A stretch of 64,000 nucleotides of DNA from Hydractinia symbiolongicarpus (taxonomy: Eukaryota > Cnidaria > Hydrozoa > Anthoathecata > Hydractiniidae): the NCBI RefSeq assembly GCF_029227915.1, contig NC_079875.1:40817201-40881200 (forward strand), read 5' to 3'. Of this stretch, positions 41,101 to 51,647 are shown in pieces (position 1 is the stretch's first letter; every line of letters begins with the position of its first letter). Below the pieces are notes generated by a model that was not told the origin of the DNA, did no database searches, and worked only from the letters and a program-made list of their open reading frames with translations. The translations under genes were made by a program, and so were the position numbers.

Positions 41101-44100
41101 TGTATATAAAGAAAGTACCCAAGGAATAAACTGATTTCCCGAACGATTTTTTAAATTATTTCTGCACCACTAGAACGAATAAACTTGTAGTTTTCAAAAA
41201 TGTTTTCATTTTTAATGAGACGCTTAATGAAAGAGGTTTAATCGCCGGCAAACGAAAACCCGCGATTTCCCGTAAATCCCGGGCTTGTCCCGTATAGTTG
41301 AATGTATACAAAGAAAGTACCCCTTGAGTAAACTCATTTCCAGAACGATTCTTTAAATTATCTTTTCACCACTAAATCGCATGAGACTTGTAGTTTTCAA
41401 AAATGTTTTCATTTTTGATGAGACGCTAAATAAAAGAAGTTTAATCGCCGGCAAACAAAAACCTGCGATTTCCCGTAAATCCCAGACTCGGCCCGTATAG
41501 TCAAAAGTATACAAAGAAAATACCCAGGCAGTAAACTCATTTCCCGAACGATTTTTTAAATTATTATTTCACCACTAAAGCCCATGAGACTTGTACTTTT
41601 TAAAAATGTTTTCATTTTTGATGAGACGCTGAATAAAAGGAGTTTATTCGCCGGCAAACGAAAACCCGTCATTTCCCGTAAACCTCGGACTCGGCCCGTA
41701 TAGTCAAAAGTATACAAAGAAAGTACCCAGGGGGTAAACTCATTTCCCGAACGATTTTTCAAATTATTTCTGCACCACTAGAACGAATGAGACTTGTAGT
41801 TTTCAAAACTGTTTTCATTTTTAATGAGACGTTTAATGAAAGAGTTTTAATCGCCGGCAAACGAAAACCCGCGATTTCCCCTAAATCCTGGGCTTGGCCC
41901 GTGTAGTCGAATGTATACAAAGAGAGTACCAAGGGAGTAAACTCATTTCCCGAACGATTTTTTAAATTATTATTTCACCACTAAAGCCCATGAGACTTGT
42001 AGTTTTTAGAAATGTTTTCATTTTTGATCAGACGCTGAATAAAAGGAGTTTAATCGCCGGCAAACGAAAACCCGCGATTTCCCGTAAATCCCGGACACGG
42101 CCCGTATAGTCAAAAGTATACAAAGAAAGTACCCAGGGAGTAAACTCATTTCCCGAACGATTTTTTAAATTAATTTTTCACCACAAAAACGCATGAGACT
42201 TGTAGTTTTTAAAAATGTTTTCATTTTTGATGAGACGCTTAATGAAAGACGTTTAATCGCCGGCAAACGAAAACCAGCGATTTCCCCTAAATCCCGGGCT
42301 TGGCCCGTGTAGTCGAATGTATACAAAGAAAGTACCCAGGGAGTAAACTCATTTCCCGAACGATTTTTAAATTTTTTTTTTCACCACGAAAACGCATGAG
42401 ACTTGTAGTTTTCAAAAATGTTTTCATTTTTGATGAGACGCTTAATGAAAGAGGTTTAATCGCCGGCAAACGAAAACCCGCGATTTCCCGTAAATCCCGG
42501 GCTTGGCCCGTATAGTCGAATGTACACAAAGAAAGTACCCTGTGAGTAAACTCATTTCCAGAACGATTTTTTCAATTATTTTTTCACCACTAAAACGCAT
42601 AAGACTTGTAGTTTTCAAAAATGTTTTCATTTTTGATGAGACGCTGAATAAAAGAAGTTTAATCGCCGGCAAACGAAAACCCGTGATTTCCCGTAAAACC
42701 CGGGCTTGGCCCGTATAGTCAAAAGTATACAAAGAAAGTACCCAGGGAGTAAACTCATTTCCCGAACGATTTTTTAAATTATTTTTTCACCACTAAAACG
42801 CATGAGACTTGTAGTTTTCAAACTTATTTTCATTTTTGATGAGACGCTGAAGAAAAGAAGTTTAATCGCCGGCAAACGAAAACCCGCGATTTCCCGTAAA
42901 TCCCGGGCTTGGCCCGTATAGTTGAATGTATATAAAGAAAGTACCCAAGGAATAAACTGATTTCCCGAACGATTTTTTAAATTATTTCTGCACCACTAGA
43001 ACGAATAAACTTGTAGTTTTCAAAAATGTTTTCATTTTTAATGAGACGCTTAATGAAAGAGTTTTAATCGCCGGCAAACGAAAACCCGCGATTTCCCCTA
43101 AATCCTGGGCTTGGCCCGTGTAGTCGAATGTATACAAAGAGAGTACCAAGGGAGTAAACTCATTTCCCGAACGATTTTTTAAATTATTATTTCACCACTA
43201 AAGCCCATGAGACTTGTAGTTTTTAGAAATGTTTTCATTTTTGATCAGACGCTGAATAAAAGGAGTTTAATCGCCGGCAAACGAAAACCCGCGATTTCCC
43301 GTAAATCCCGGACACGGCCCGTATAGTCAAAAGTATACAAAGAAAGTACCCAGGGAGTAAACTCATTTCCCGAACGATTTTTTAAATTAATTTTTCACCA
43401 CAAAAACGCATGAGACTTGTAGTTTTTAAAAATGTTTTCATTTTTGATGAGACGCTTAATGAAAGACGTTTAATCGCCGGCAAACGAAAACCAGCGATTT
43501 CCCCTAAATCCCGGGCTTGGCCCGTGTAGTCGAATGTATACAAAGAAAGTACCCAGGGAGTAAACTCATTTCCCGAACGATTTTTAAATTTTTTTTTTCA
43601 CCACGAAAACGCATGAGACTTGTAGTTTTCAAAAATGTTTTCATTTTTGATGAGACGCTTAATGAAAGAGGTTTAATCGCCGGCAAACGAAAACCCGCGA
43701 TTTCCCGTAAATCCCGGGCTTGGCCCGTATAGTCGAATGTACACAAAGAAAGTACCCTGTGAGTAAACTCATTTCCAGAACGATTTTTTCAATTATTTTT
43801 TCACCACTAAAACGCATAAGACTTGTAGTTTTCAAAAATGTTTTCATTTTTGATGAGACGCTGAATAAAAGAAGTTTAATCGCCGGCAAACGAAAACCCG
43901 TGATTTCCCGTAAAACCCGGGCTTGGCCCGTATAGTCAAAAGTATACAAAGAAAGTACCCAGGGAGTAAACTCATTTCCCGAACGATTTTTTAAATTATT
44001 TTTTCACCACTAAAACGCATGAGACTTGTAGTTTTCAAACTTATTTTCATTTTTGATGAGACGCTGAAGAAAAGAAGTTTAATCGCCGGCAAACGAAAAC

Positions 44101-46210
44101 CCGCGATTTCCCGTAAATCCCGGGCTTGGCCCGTATAGTTGAATGTATATAAAGAAAGTACCCAAGGAATAAACTGATTTCCCGAACGATTTTTTAAATT
44201 ATTTCTGCACCACTAGAACGAATAAACTTGTAGTTTTCAAAAATGTTTTCATTTTTAATGAGACGCTTAATGAAAGAGGTTTAATCGCCGGCAAACGAAA
44301 ACCCGCGATTTCCCGTAAATCCCGGGCTTGTCCCGTATAGTTGAATGTATACAAAGAAAGTACCCTTTGAGTAAACTCATTTCCAGAACGATTTTTTAAA
44401 TTATCTTTTCACCACTAAATCGCATGAGACTTGTAGTTTTCAAAAATGTTTTCATTTTTGATGAGACGCTAAATAAAAGAAGTTTAATCGCCGGCAAACA
44501 AAAACCTGCGATTTCCCGTAAATCCCAGACTCGGCCCGTATAGTCAAAAGTATACAAAGAAAATACCCAGGCAGTAAACTCATTTCCCGAACGATTTTTT
44601 AAATTATTATTTCACCACTAAAGCCCATGAGACTTGTAGTTTTTAAAAATGTTTTCATTTTTGATGAGACGCTGAATAAAAGGAGTTTATTCGCCGGCAA
44701 ACGAAAACCCGTCATTTCCCGTAAACCTCGGACTCGGCCCGTATAGTCAAAAGTATACAAAGAAAGTACCCAGGGAGTAAACTCATTTCCCGAACGATTT
44801 TTCAAATTATTTCTGCACCACTAGAACGAATGAGACTTGTAGTTTTCAAAACTGTTTTCATTTTTAATGAGACGTTTAATGAAAGAGTTTTAATCGCCGG
44901 CAAACGAAAACCCGCGATTTCCCCTAAATCCTGGGCTTGGCCGTGTAGACGAATGTATACAAAGAGAGTACCAAGGGAGTAAACTCATTTCCCGAACGAT
45001 TTTTTAAATTATTATTTCACCACTAAAGCCCATGAGACTTGTAGTTTTTAGAAATGTTTTCATTTTTGATCAGACGCTGAATAAAAGGAGTTTAATCGCC
45101 GGCAAACGAAAACCCGCGATTTCCCGTAAATCCCGGACACGGCCCGTATAGTCAAAAGTATACAAAGAAAGTACCCAGGGAGTAAACTCATTTCCCGAAC
45201 GATTTTTTAAATTAATTTTTCACCACAAAAACGCATGAGACTTGTAGTTTTTAAAAATGTTTTCATTTTTGATGAGACGCTTAATGAAAGAGGTTTAATC
45301 GCCGGCAAACGAAAACCCGCGATTTCCCGTAAATCCCGGGCTTGGCCCGTATAGTCGAATGTATACAAAGAAAGTACCCTGTGAGTAATCTCATTTCCAG
45401 AACGATTTTTTAAATTATCTTTTCACCACTAAATCGTATGAGACTTGTAGTTTTCAAAACTGTTTTCATTTTTAATGAGACGTTTAATGAAAGAGTTTTA
45501 ATCGCCGGCAAACGAAAACCCGCGATTTCCCCTAAATCCTGGGCTTGGCCGTGTAGTCGAATGTATACAAAGAGAGTACCAAGGGAGTAAACTCATTTCC
45601 CGAACGATTTTTTAAATTATTATTTCACCACTAAAGCCCATGAGACTTGTAGTTTTTAGAAATGTTTTCATTTTTGATCAGACGCTGAATAAAAGGAGTT
45701 TAATCGCCGGCAAACGAAAACCCGCGATTTCCCGTAAATCCCGGACACGGCCCGTATAGTCAAAAGTATACAAAGAAAGTACCCAGGGAGTAAACTCATT
45801 TCCCGAACGATTTTTTAAATTAATTTTTCACCACAAAAACGCATGAGACTTGTAGTTTTTAAAAATGTTTTCATTTTTGATGAGACGCTGAATAAAAGAA
45901 GTTTAATCGCCTGCAAACGAAAACCCGCGATTTCCCGTAAAACCCGGGCTTGGCCCGTATAGTCCAAAGTATACAAAGAAAGTACCCAGGAAGTAAACTC
46001 ATTTCCCGAACGATTTTTAAACTTATTTTTTCACCACTAAAACGCATGAGACTTGTAGTTTTCAAACTTGTTTTCATTTTTGATGAGACGCTGAATAAAA
46101 GAAGTTTAATCGCCGGCAAACGAAAACCGCGATTTCCCGTAAATCCCGGGCTTGGCCCGTATAGTTGAATGTATATAAAGAAAGTACCCAAGGAGTAAAC
46201 TGATTTCCCG
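35187..46210 (+). repeat. 9-monomer HOR, 1,826 bp, with shortened units
   Basis: Equivalent monomers start at 35,187, 37,013, 40,461, 42,287 and 43,504. The steps are 1,826 bp (nine monomers), 3,448 bp (1,826 plus an 8-monomer unit of 1,622), 1,826 bp and 1,217 bp (six monomers). Markers include GTTGAATGTATATAAAG with CCAAGGAATAAACTGATTTCC, TTTTCAAACTTATTTTC, AAACCTCGGACTCGG, GAGAGTACCAAGGG, TTTAGAAATGTTTTC and AATTTTTCACCACAAAAACG. The stretch 37,013 to about 39,300 is repeated at 43,504 to about 46,200 (offset 6,491 bp, then 6,896 bp after two extra monomers), sharing the rare GAGTAATCTCATTTCC and TCGCCTGCAAACG. Confidence 0.87.
43030..43110 (+). repeat. Chimeric monomer marking a 3-monomer deletion
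   Basis: The left part (AATGAGACGCTTAATGAAAGAG) matches the monomer near 41,214 and the right part (TTTTAATCGCC with CCCCTAAATCCTGGG) matches the monomer near 41,823. The switch lies in the shared tract TAATGAAAGAG at 43,051-43,061. The result is a 6-monomer unit of 1,217 bp instead of 1,826 bp, that is a loss of exactly three monomers. Confidence 0.85.
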
Positions 46211-47612
46211 AACGATTTTTCAAATTATTTCTGCACCACTAGAACGAGTGAGACTTGTAGTTTTCAAAAATGTCTCATTTTTAATGAGACGCTTAATGAA
46301 AGAGGTTTAATCGCCGGCAAACTAAAACCAGCGATTTCCCGTAAATCCCGGGCTTGTCCCGTATAGTCGAATGTATACAAAGAAAGTACGCTGTGAGTAA
46401 ACTCATTTCCAGAACGATTTTTTAAATTATCTTTTCACCGCTAAATCGCATGAGACTTGTAGTTTTCAAAAATGTTTTAATTTTTGATGAGACGCTAAAT
46501 AAAAGAAGTTTAATCGCCGGCAAACAAAAACCTGCGATTTCCCGTAAATCCCAGACTCGGCCCGTACAGTCAAAAGTATACAAAGAAAATACCCAGGGAG
46601 TACACTCATTTCCCGAACGATTTTTTAAATCATTATTTCACCACTAAAGCCCATGAGACTTGTAGTTTTTAAAAATGTTTTCATTTTTGATGAGACGCTG
46701 ATTAAAAGAAGTTTAATCGCCGGCAAACGAAAACCCGCCATTTCCCGTAAATTCTGCGCTTAGCCCGTATAGTCGAATGTATACAAAGAAAGTACCCTGT
46801 GAGTAAACTCATTTCCAGAACGATTTTTTAAATTATCTTTTCACCACTAAATCGCATGAGACTTGTAGTTTTCAAAAATGTTTTCATTTTTGATGAGACG
46901 CTAAATAAAAGAAGTTTAATCGCCGGCAAACGAAAACCTGCAATTTCCCGTAAATCCTAGACTCGGCCCGTATAGTCAAAAGTATACAAAGAAAATACCC
47001 AGGGAGTAAGCTCATTTCCCGAACGATTTTTTAAATTATTATTTCACCACTAAAGCCCATGAGACTTTTAGTTTTTTAAAGTGTTTTCATTTTTGATGAG
47101 ACGCTGAATAAAAGGAGTTTAATCGCCGGCAAACGAAAACCCGCCATTTCCCGTAAACCCCGGACTCTGCCCGTATAGTCAAAAGTATACAAAGAAAGTA
47201 CCCAGGAAGTAAACTCATTTCCCGAACGATTTTTTAAATTATTATTTAACCACTAAAGCCCATGAGACTTTTAGTTTTTTAAAGTGTTTTCATTTTTGAT
47301 GAGACGCTGAATAAAAGGAGTTTAATCGCCGGCAAACGAAAACCCGCCATTTCCCGTAAACCCCGGACTCTGCCCGTATAGTCAAAAGTATACAAAGAAA
47401 GTACCCAGGAAGTAAACTCATTTCCCGAACGATTTTTTAAATCATTATTTAACCACTAAAGCCCATGAGACTTGTAGTTTTTAAAAAAGTTTTCATTTTT
47501 GATGAGACGCTGAATAAAAGGAGTTTATTCGCCGGCAAACGAAAACCCGCCATTTCCCGTAAACCCCGGACTCGGCCCGTATAGTCAAAAGTATACAAAG
47601 AAAGTACCCAGG
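46210..47612 (+). repeat. Transitional monomers with a private tandem pair
   Basis: No higher-order period. Two adjacent monomers share the private run GACTTTTAGTTTTTTAAAG (near 47,063 and 47,266), a local duplication of one monomer. The following monomer near 47,466 has AAAAAAGTTTTC, possibly a third, diverged copy. A shortened hairpin (ATGTCTCAT) is near 46,270. Otherwise ordinary satellite. Confidence 0.75.
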
Positions 47613-48531
47613 GAGTAAACTCATTTCCCGAACGATTTTTTATATTATTTTTTCACCACTAAAACGCATGAGACTTGTAGTTTTTAAAAATGTTTTCATT
47701 TTTGATGAGACGCTGATTAAAAGAAGTTTAATCGCCGGCAAACGAAAACCCGCCATTTCCCGTAAATCCTGCGCTTGGCCCGTATAGTCAAAAGTATACA
47801 AAGAAAGTACCCAGGGAGGAAACTCATTTCCCGAACGAGTTTTTATATTATTTTTTCACCACTAAAACGCATGAGACTTGTAGTTTTCAAAAATGTTTTC
47901 ATTTTTGATGAGACGCTGAATAAAAGAAGTTTAATCGCCGGCAAACGAAAACCCGCCATTTCCCGTAAACCCCGGACTCGGCCCGTATAGTCAAAAGTAT
48001 ACAAAGAAAGTACCCAGGGAGGAAACTCATTTCCCGAACGATTTTTTATATTATTTTTTCACCACTAAAACGCATGAGACTTGTAGTTTTCAAAAATGTT
48101 TTCATTTTTGATGGGACGCTGAATAAAATAAGTTTAATCGCCGGCAAACGAAAACCCGCGATTTCCCGTAAATCCCGGACTCGGCCCGTATAGTCAAAAG
48201 TATACAAAGAAAGTACCCAGGGAGTAAACTCGTTTCCAGAACGATTTTTAAATTATTTTTTCACCACTAAAACGCATGAGACTTGTAGTTTTCAAAAATG
48301 TTTTCATTTTTGATGAGACGCTTAATGAAAGAGGTTTAATCGCCGGCAAACAAAAACCAGCGATTTCCCCTAAATCCCAGGCTTGGCCCGTGTAGTCGAA
48401 TGTATACAAAGAAATTAGAGTAAACTCATTTCCCGAACGATTTTATAAATTATTTTTTCACCACTAAAACGCATGAGACTTGTAGTTTTTAAAAATGTTT
48501 TCATTTTTGATGAGACGCTGATTAAAAGAAG

Positions 48532-48734
48532 TTTAATCGCCGGCAAACGAAAACCCGCCATTTCCCGTAAATCCTGCGCTTGGCCCGTATAGTCAAAAGT
48601 ATACAAAGAAAGTACCCAGGGAGGAAACTCATTTCCCGAACGATTTTTTATATTATTTTTTCACCACTAAAACGCATGAGACTTGTAGTTTTCAAAAATG
48701 TTTTCATTTTTGATGAGACGCTGAATAAAAGAAG
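48532..48734 (+). repeat. Reference satellite monomer (203 bp)
   Basis: One complete monomer given as an example, in the phase starting at TTTAATCGCC. A hand count on a consensus made of the commonest bases gives 41 C, 36 G and 12 CpG in 203 bp, that is 38% G+C and a CpG observed/expected ratio near 1.65. The first half is G/C-rich, with GCCGGC, CCCGCGATTTCCCG, CCCGGGC and GGCCCG. The middle is A/T-rich (ATTTTTTAAATTATTTTTT), and the last third holds the hairpin region. The octamer ATTTCCCG occurs twice per consensus monomer, 71 bp apart, but I see no convincing internal subrepeat. Two common states exist: CTTAATGAAAGAGG with GTCGAATG, and CTGAATAAAAGAAG with GTCAAAAG. The linkage between these is imperfect. 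Confidence 0.9.
48692..48713. repeat. Dyad TCAAAAATG / CATTTTTGA with TTTT loop
   Basis: Perfect 9-bp inverted arms separated by four T residues, present in most monomers on both sides of the orientation switch; this is one example. Frequent alternatives change one arm, for example TTAAAAATG, TCAAACTTA or TCAATAATG, so the dyad is common but not invariant. Short dyads able to extrude as hairpins have been reported as a feature of centromeric satellites in several eukaryotes. A role here is inference. Confidence 0.85.
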
Positions 48735-51647
48735 TTTAATCGCCGGCAAACGAAAACCCGCCATTTCCCGTAAATCCTGGGCTTGGCCCGTATAGTCAAA
48801 AGTATACAAAGAAAGTACCCTGGGAGGAAACTCATTTCCCGAACGATTTTTTATATTATTTTTTCACCACTAAAACGCATGAGACTTGTAGTTTTTAAAA
48901 ATGTTTTCATTTTTGATGAGACGCTGATTAAAAGACGTTTAATCGCCGGCAAACGAAAACCCGCCATTTCCCGTAAATCCTGCGCTTGGCCCGTATAGTC
49001 AAAAGTATACAAAGAAAGTACCCAGGGAGGAAACTCATTTCCCGAACGATTTTTTATATTATTTTTTCACCACTAAAACGCATGAGACTTGTAGTTTTCA
49101 AAAATGTTTTCATTTTTGATGAGACGCTGAATAAAAGAAGTTTAATCGCCGGCAAACGAAAACCCGCCATTTCCCGTAAATCCTGGGCTTGGCCCGTATA
49201 GTCAAAAGTATACAAAGAAAGTACCCAGGGAGGAAACTCATTTCCCGAACGATTTTTTATATTATTTTTTCACCACTAAAACGCATGAGACTTGTAGTTT
49301 TTAAAAATGTTTTCATTTTTGATGAGACGCTTAATGAAAGAGGTTTAATCGCCGGCAAACAAAAACCAGCGATTTCCCCTAAATCCCAGGCTTGGCCCGT
49401 GTAGTCGAATGTATACAAAGAAATTAGAGTAAACTCATTTCCCGAACGATTTTTTAAATTATTTTTTCACCACTAAAACGCATGAGACTTGTAGTTTTTA
49501 AAAATGTTTTCATTTTTGATGAGACGCTGATTAAAAGACGTTTAATCGCCGGCAAACGAAAACCCGCCATTTCCCGTAAATCCTGCGCTTGGCCCGTATA
49601 GTCAAAAGTATACAAAGAAAGTACCCAGGGAGGAAACTCATTTCCCGAACGATTTTTTATATTATTTTTTCACCACTAAAACGCATGAGACTTGTAGTTT
49701 TCAAAAATGTTTTCATTTTTGATGAGACGCTGAATAAAAGAAGTTTAATCGCCGGCAAACGAAAACCCGCCATTTCCCGTAAATCCTGGGCTTGGCCCGT
49801 ATAGTCAAAAGTATACAAAGAAAGTACCCAGGGAGGAAACTCATTTCCCGAACGATTTTTTATATTATTTTTTCACCACTAAAACGCATGAGACTTGTAG
49901 TTTTTAAAAATGTTTTCATTTTTGATGAGACGCTTAATGAAAGAGGTTTAATCGCCGGCAAACAAAAACCAGCGATTTCCCCTAAATCCCAGGCTTGGCC
50001 CGTGTAGTCGAATGTATACAAAGAAATTAGAGTAAACTCATTTCCCGAACGATTTTTTTATTTTTTTTTTCACCACTTAAACGCATTAGACTTGATGTTT
50101 TCAAAAATGTTTTCATTTTTAATGAGACGCTTAATGAAAGAGGTTTAATCGCCGGCAAACGAAAACCCGCGATTTCCCGCAAATCCCGGGCTTGGCCTGT
50201 ATAGTTGAATGTATACAAAGATAGTAGCCTGTGAGTAAACTCATTTCCAGAAGGATTTTTTAAATTATTTTTTCACCACTAAAACGCATAAAACTTGTAG
50301 TTTTCAAAAATGTTTTCATTTTTGATGAGACGCTGAATAAAAGAAGTTTAATCGCCGGCAAACGAAAACCAGCGATTTCCCCTATATCCCGGGCTTGACC
50401 CGTGTAGTCGAATGTATACAAAGATAGTAGCCTGTGAGTAAACTCGTTTCCAGAACGATTTTTTAAATTATTTTTTCACCACTAAAACGCATAAGACTTG
50501 TAGTTTTCAAAAATGTTTTGATTTTTGATGAGACGCTGAATAAAAGAAGTTTAATCGCCGGCAAACGAAAACCCGCCATTTCCCGTAAATCCTGGGCTTG
50601 GCCCGTATAGTCAAAAGTATACAAAGAAAGTACCCAGGGAGGAAACTCATTTCCCGAACGATTTTTTATATTATTTTTTCACCACTAAAACGCATAAGAC
50701 TTGTAGTTTTCAAAAATGTTTTCATTTTTGATGAGACGCTTAATGAAAGAGGTTTAATCGCCGGCAAACGAAAACCAGCCTTTTCCCCTAAATTCCGGGC
50801 TTGGCCCGTGTAGTCGAATGTATACAAAGAAATTAGAGTAAACTCATTTCCCGAACGATTTTTTAATTTTTTTTTTCACCACTTAAACGCATTAGACTTG
50901 ATGTTTTCAAAAATGTTTTCATTTTTAATGAGACGCTTAATGAAAGAGGTTTAATCGCCGGCAAACGAAAACCCGCGATTTCCCGCAAATCCTGGGCTTG
51001 GCCCGTATAGTCAAAAGTATACAAAGAAAGTACCCAGGGAGGAAACTCATTTTCCGAACGATTTTTTAAATCATTATTTCACCACTAAAGCCCATGAGAC
51101 TTGTAGTTTTTAAAAATGTTTTCATTTTTAATGAGACGTTGAATAAAAGGAGTTTATTCACCGGCAAACGAAAACCCGCTAGTTCCCGTAAACCCCGGAC
51201 TCCGCCCGTATAGTCAAAAGTATACAAAGAAAGTACCCAGGGAGTAAACTCATTTCCGGAACGATTTTTTAAATTATTTTTTCACCACTAAAACGCATGA
51301 GACTTGTAGTTTTTAAAAATGTTTTCATTTTTGATGAGACGCTGATTAAAAGAAGTTTAATCGCCGGCAAACGAAAACCCGCCATTTCCCGTAAATCCTG
51401 GGCTTGGACCGTATAGTCAAAAGTGTACAAAGAAAGTACCCAGGGAGGAAAATCATTTCCAGAACGATTTTTAAAATTATTTTTTCACCACTAAAACGCA
51501 TGAGACTTGTAGTTTTCAATAATGTTTTCATTTCTGATGAGACGCTTCATGAAAGAGGTTTAATCACTGGCAAACGAAAACCCGCGATTTGCCGCAAATC
51601 CCGGGCTTGGCCCGTATAGTTGAATGTATACAAAGATAGTAGCCTGT

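Larger units (their letters stand above)
47613..51647 (+). repeat. 4,035-bp block, tandem copy 1
   Basis: Twenty monomers, mostly with GCTGATTAAAAGAAG or GCTGAATAAAAGAAG starts, CGCCATTTCCCGTAAATCCTG(G/C)G and CCCAGGGAGGAAAC, plus four 197-bp TTAGAGTAAAC monomers. The block repeats immediately to the right at an offset of exactly 4,035 bp up to about 50.0 kb (monomers 47,775 and 51,810; 48,580 and 52,615; 49,792 and 53,827). Confidence 0.92.

Noticed and set aside
35187-46210. The 1,826-bp unit as a transposon or gene cassette
   Set aside because: It is nine satellite monomers in a fixed order. It has no terminal repeats, coding capacity or target duplications.
48580-49404. Chain of overlapping 71-codon open frames on the + strand, one per monomer (frames starting at 48,580, 48,783, 48,986 and 49,189)
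   Set aside because: Each starts at TTG, not ATG, and covers slightly more than one monomer. The frame shifts by one monomer length (203, not a multiple of 3), and the same bases are open on the other strand. This is a by-product of the repeat, not a gene family.
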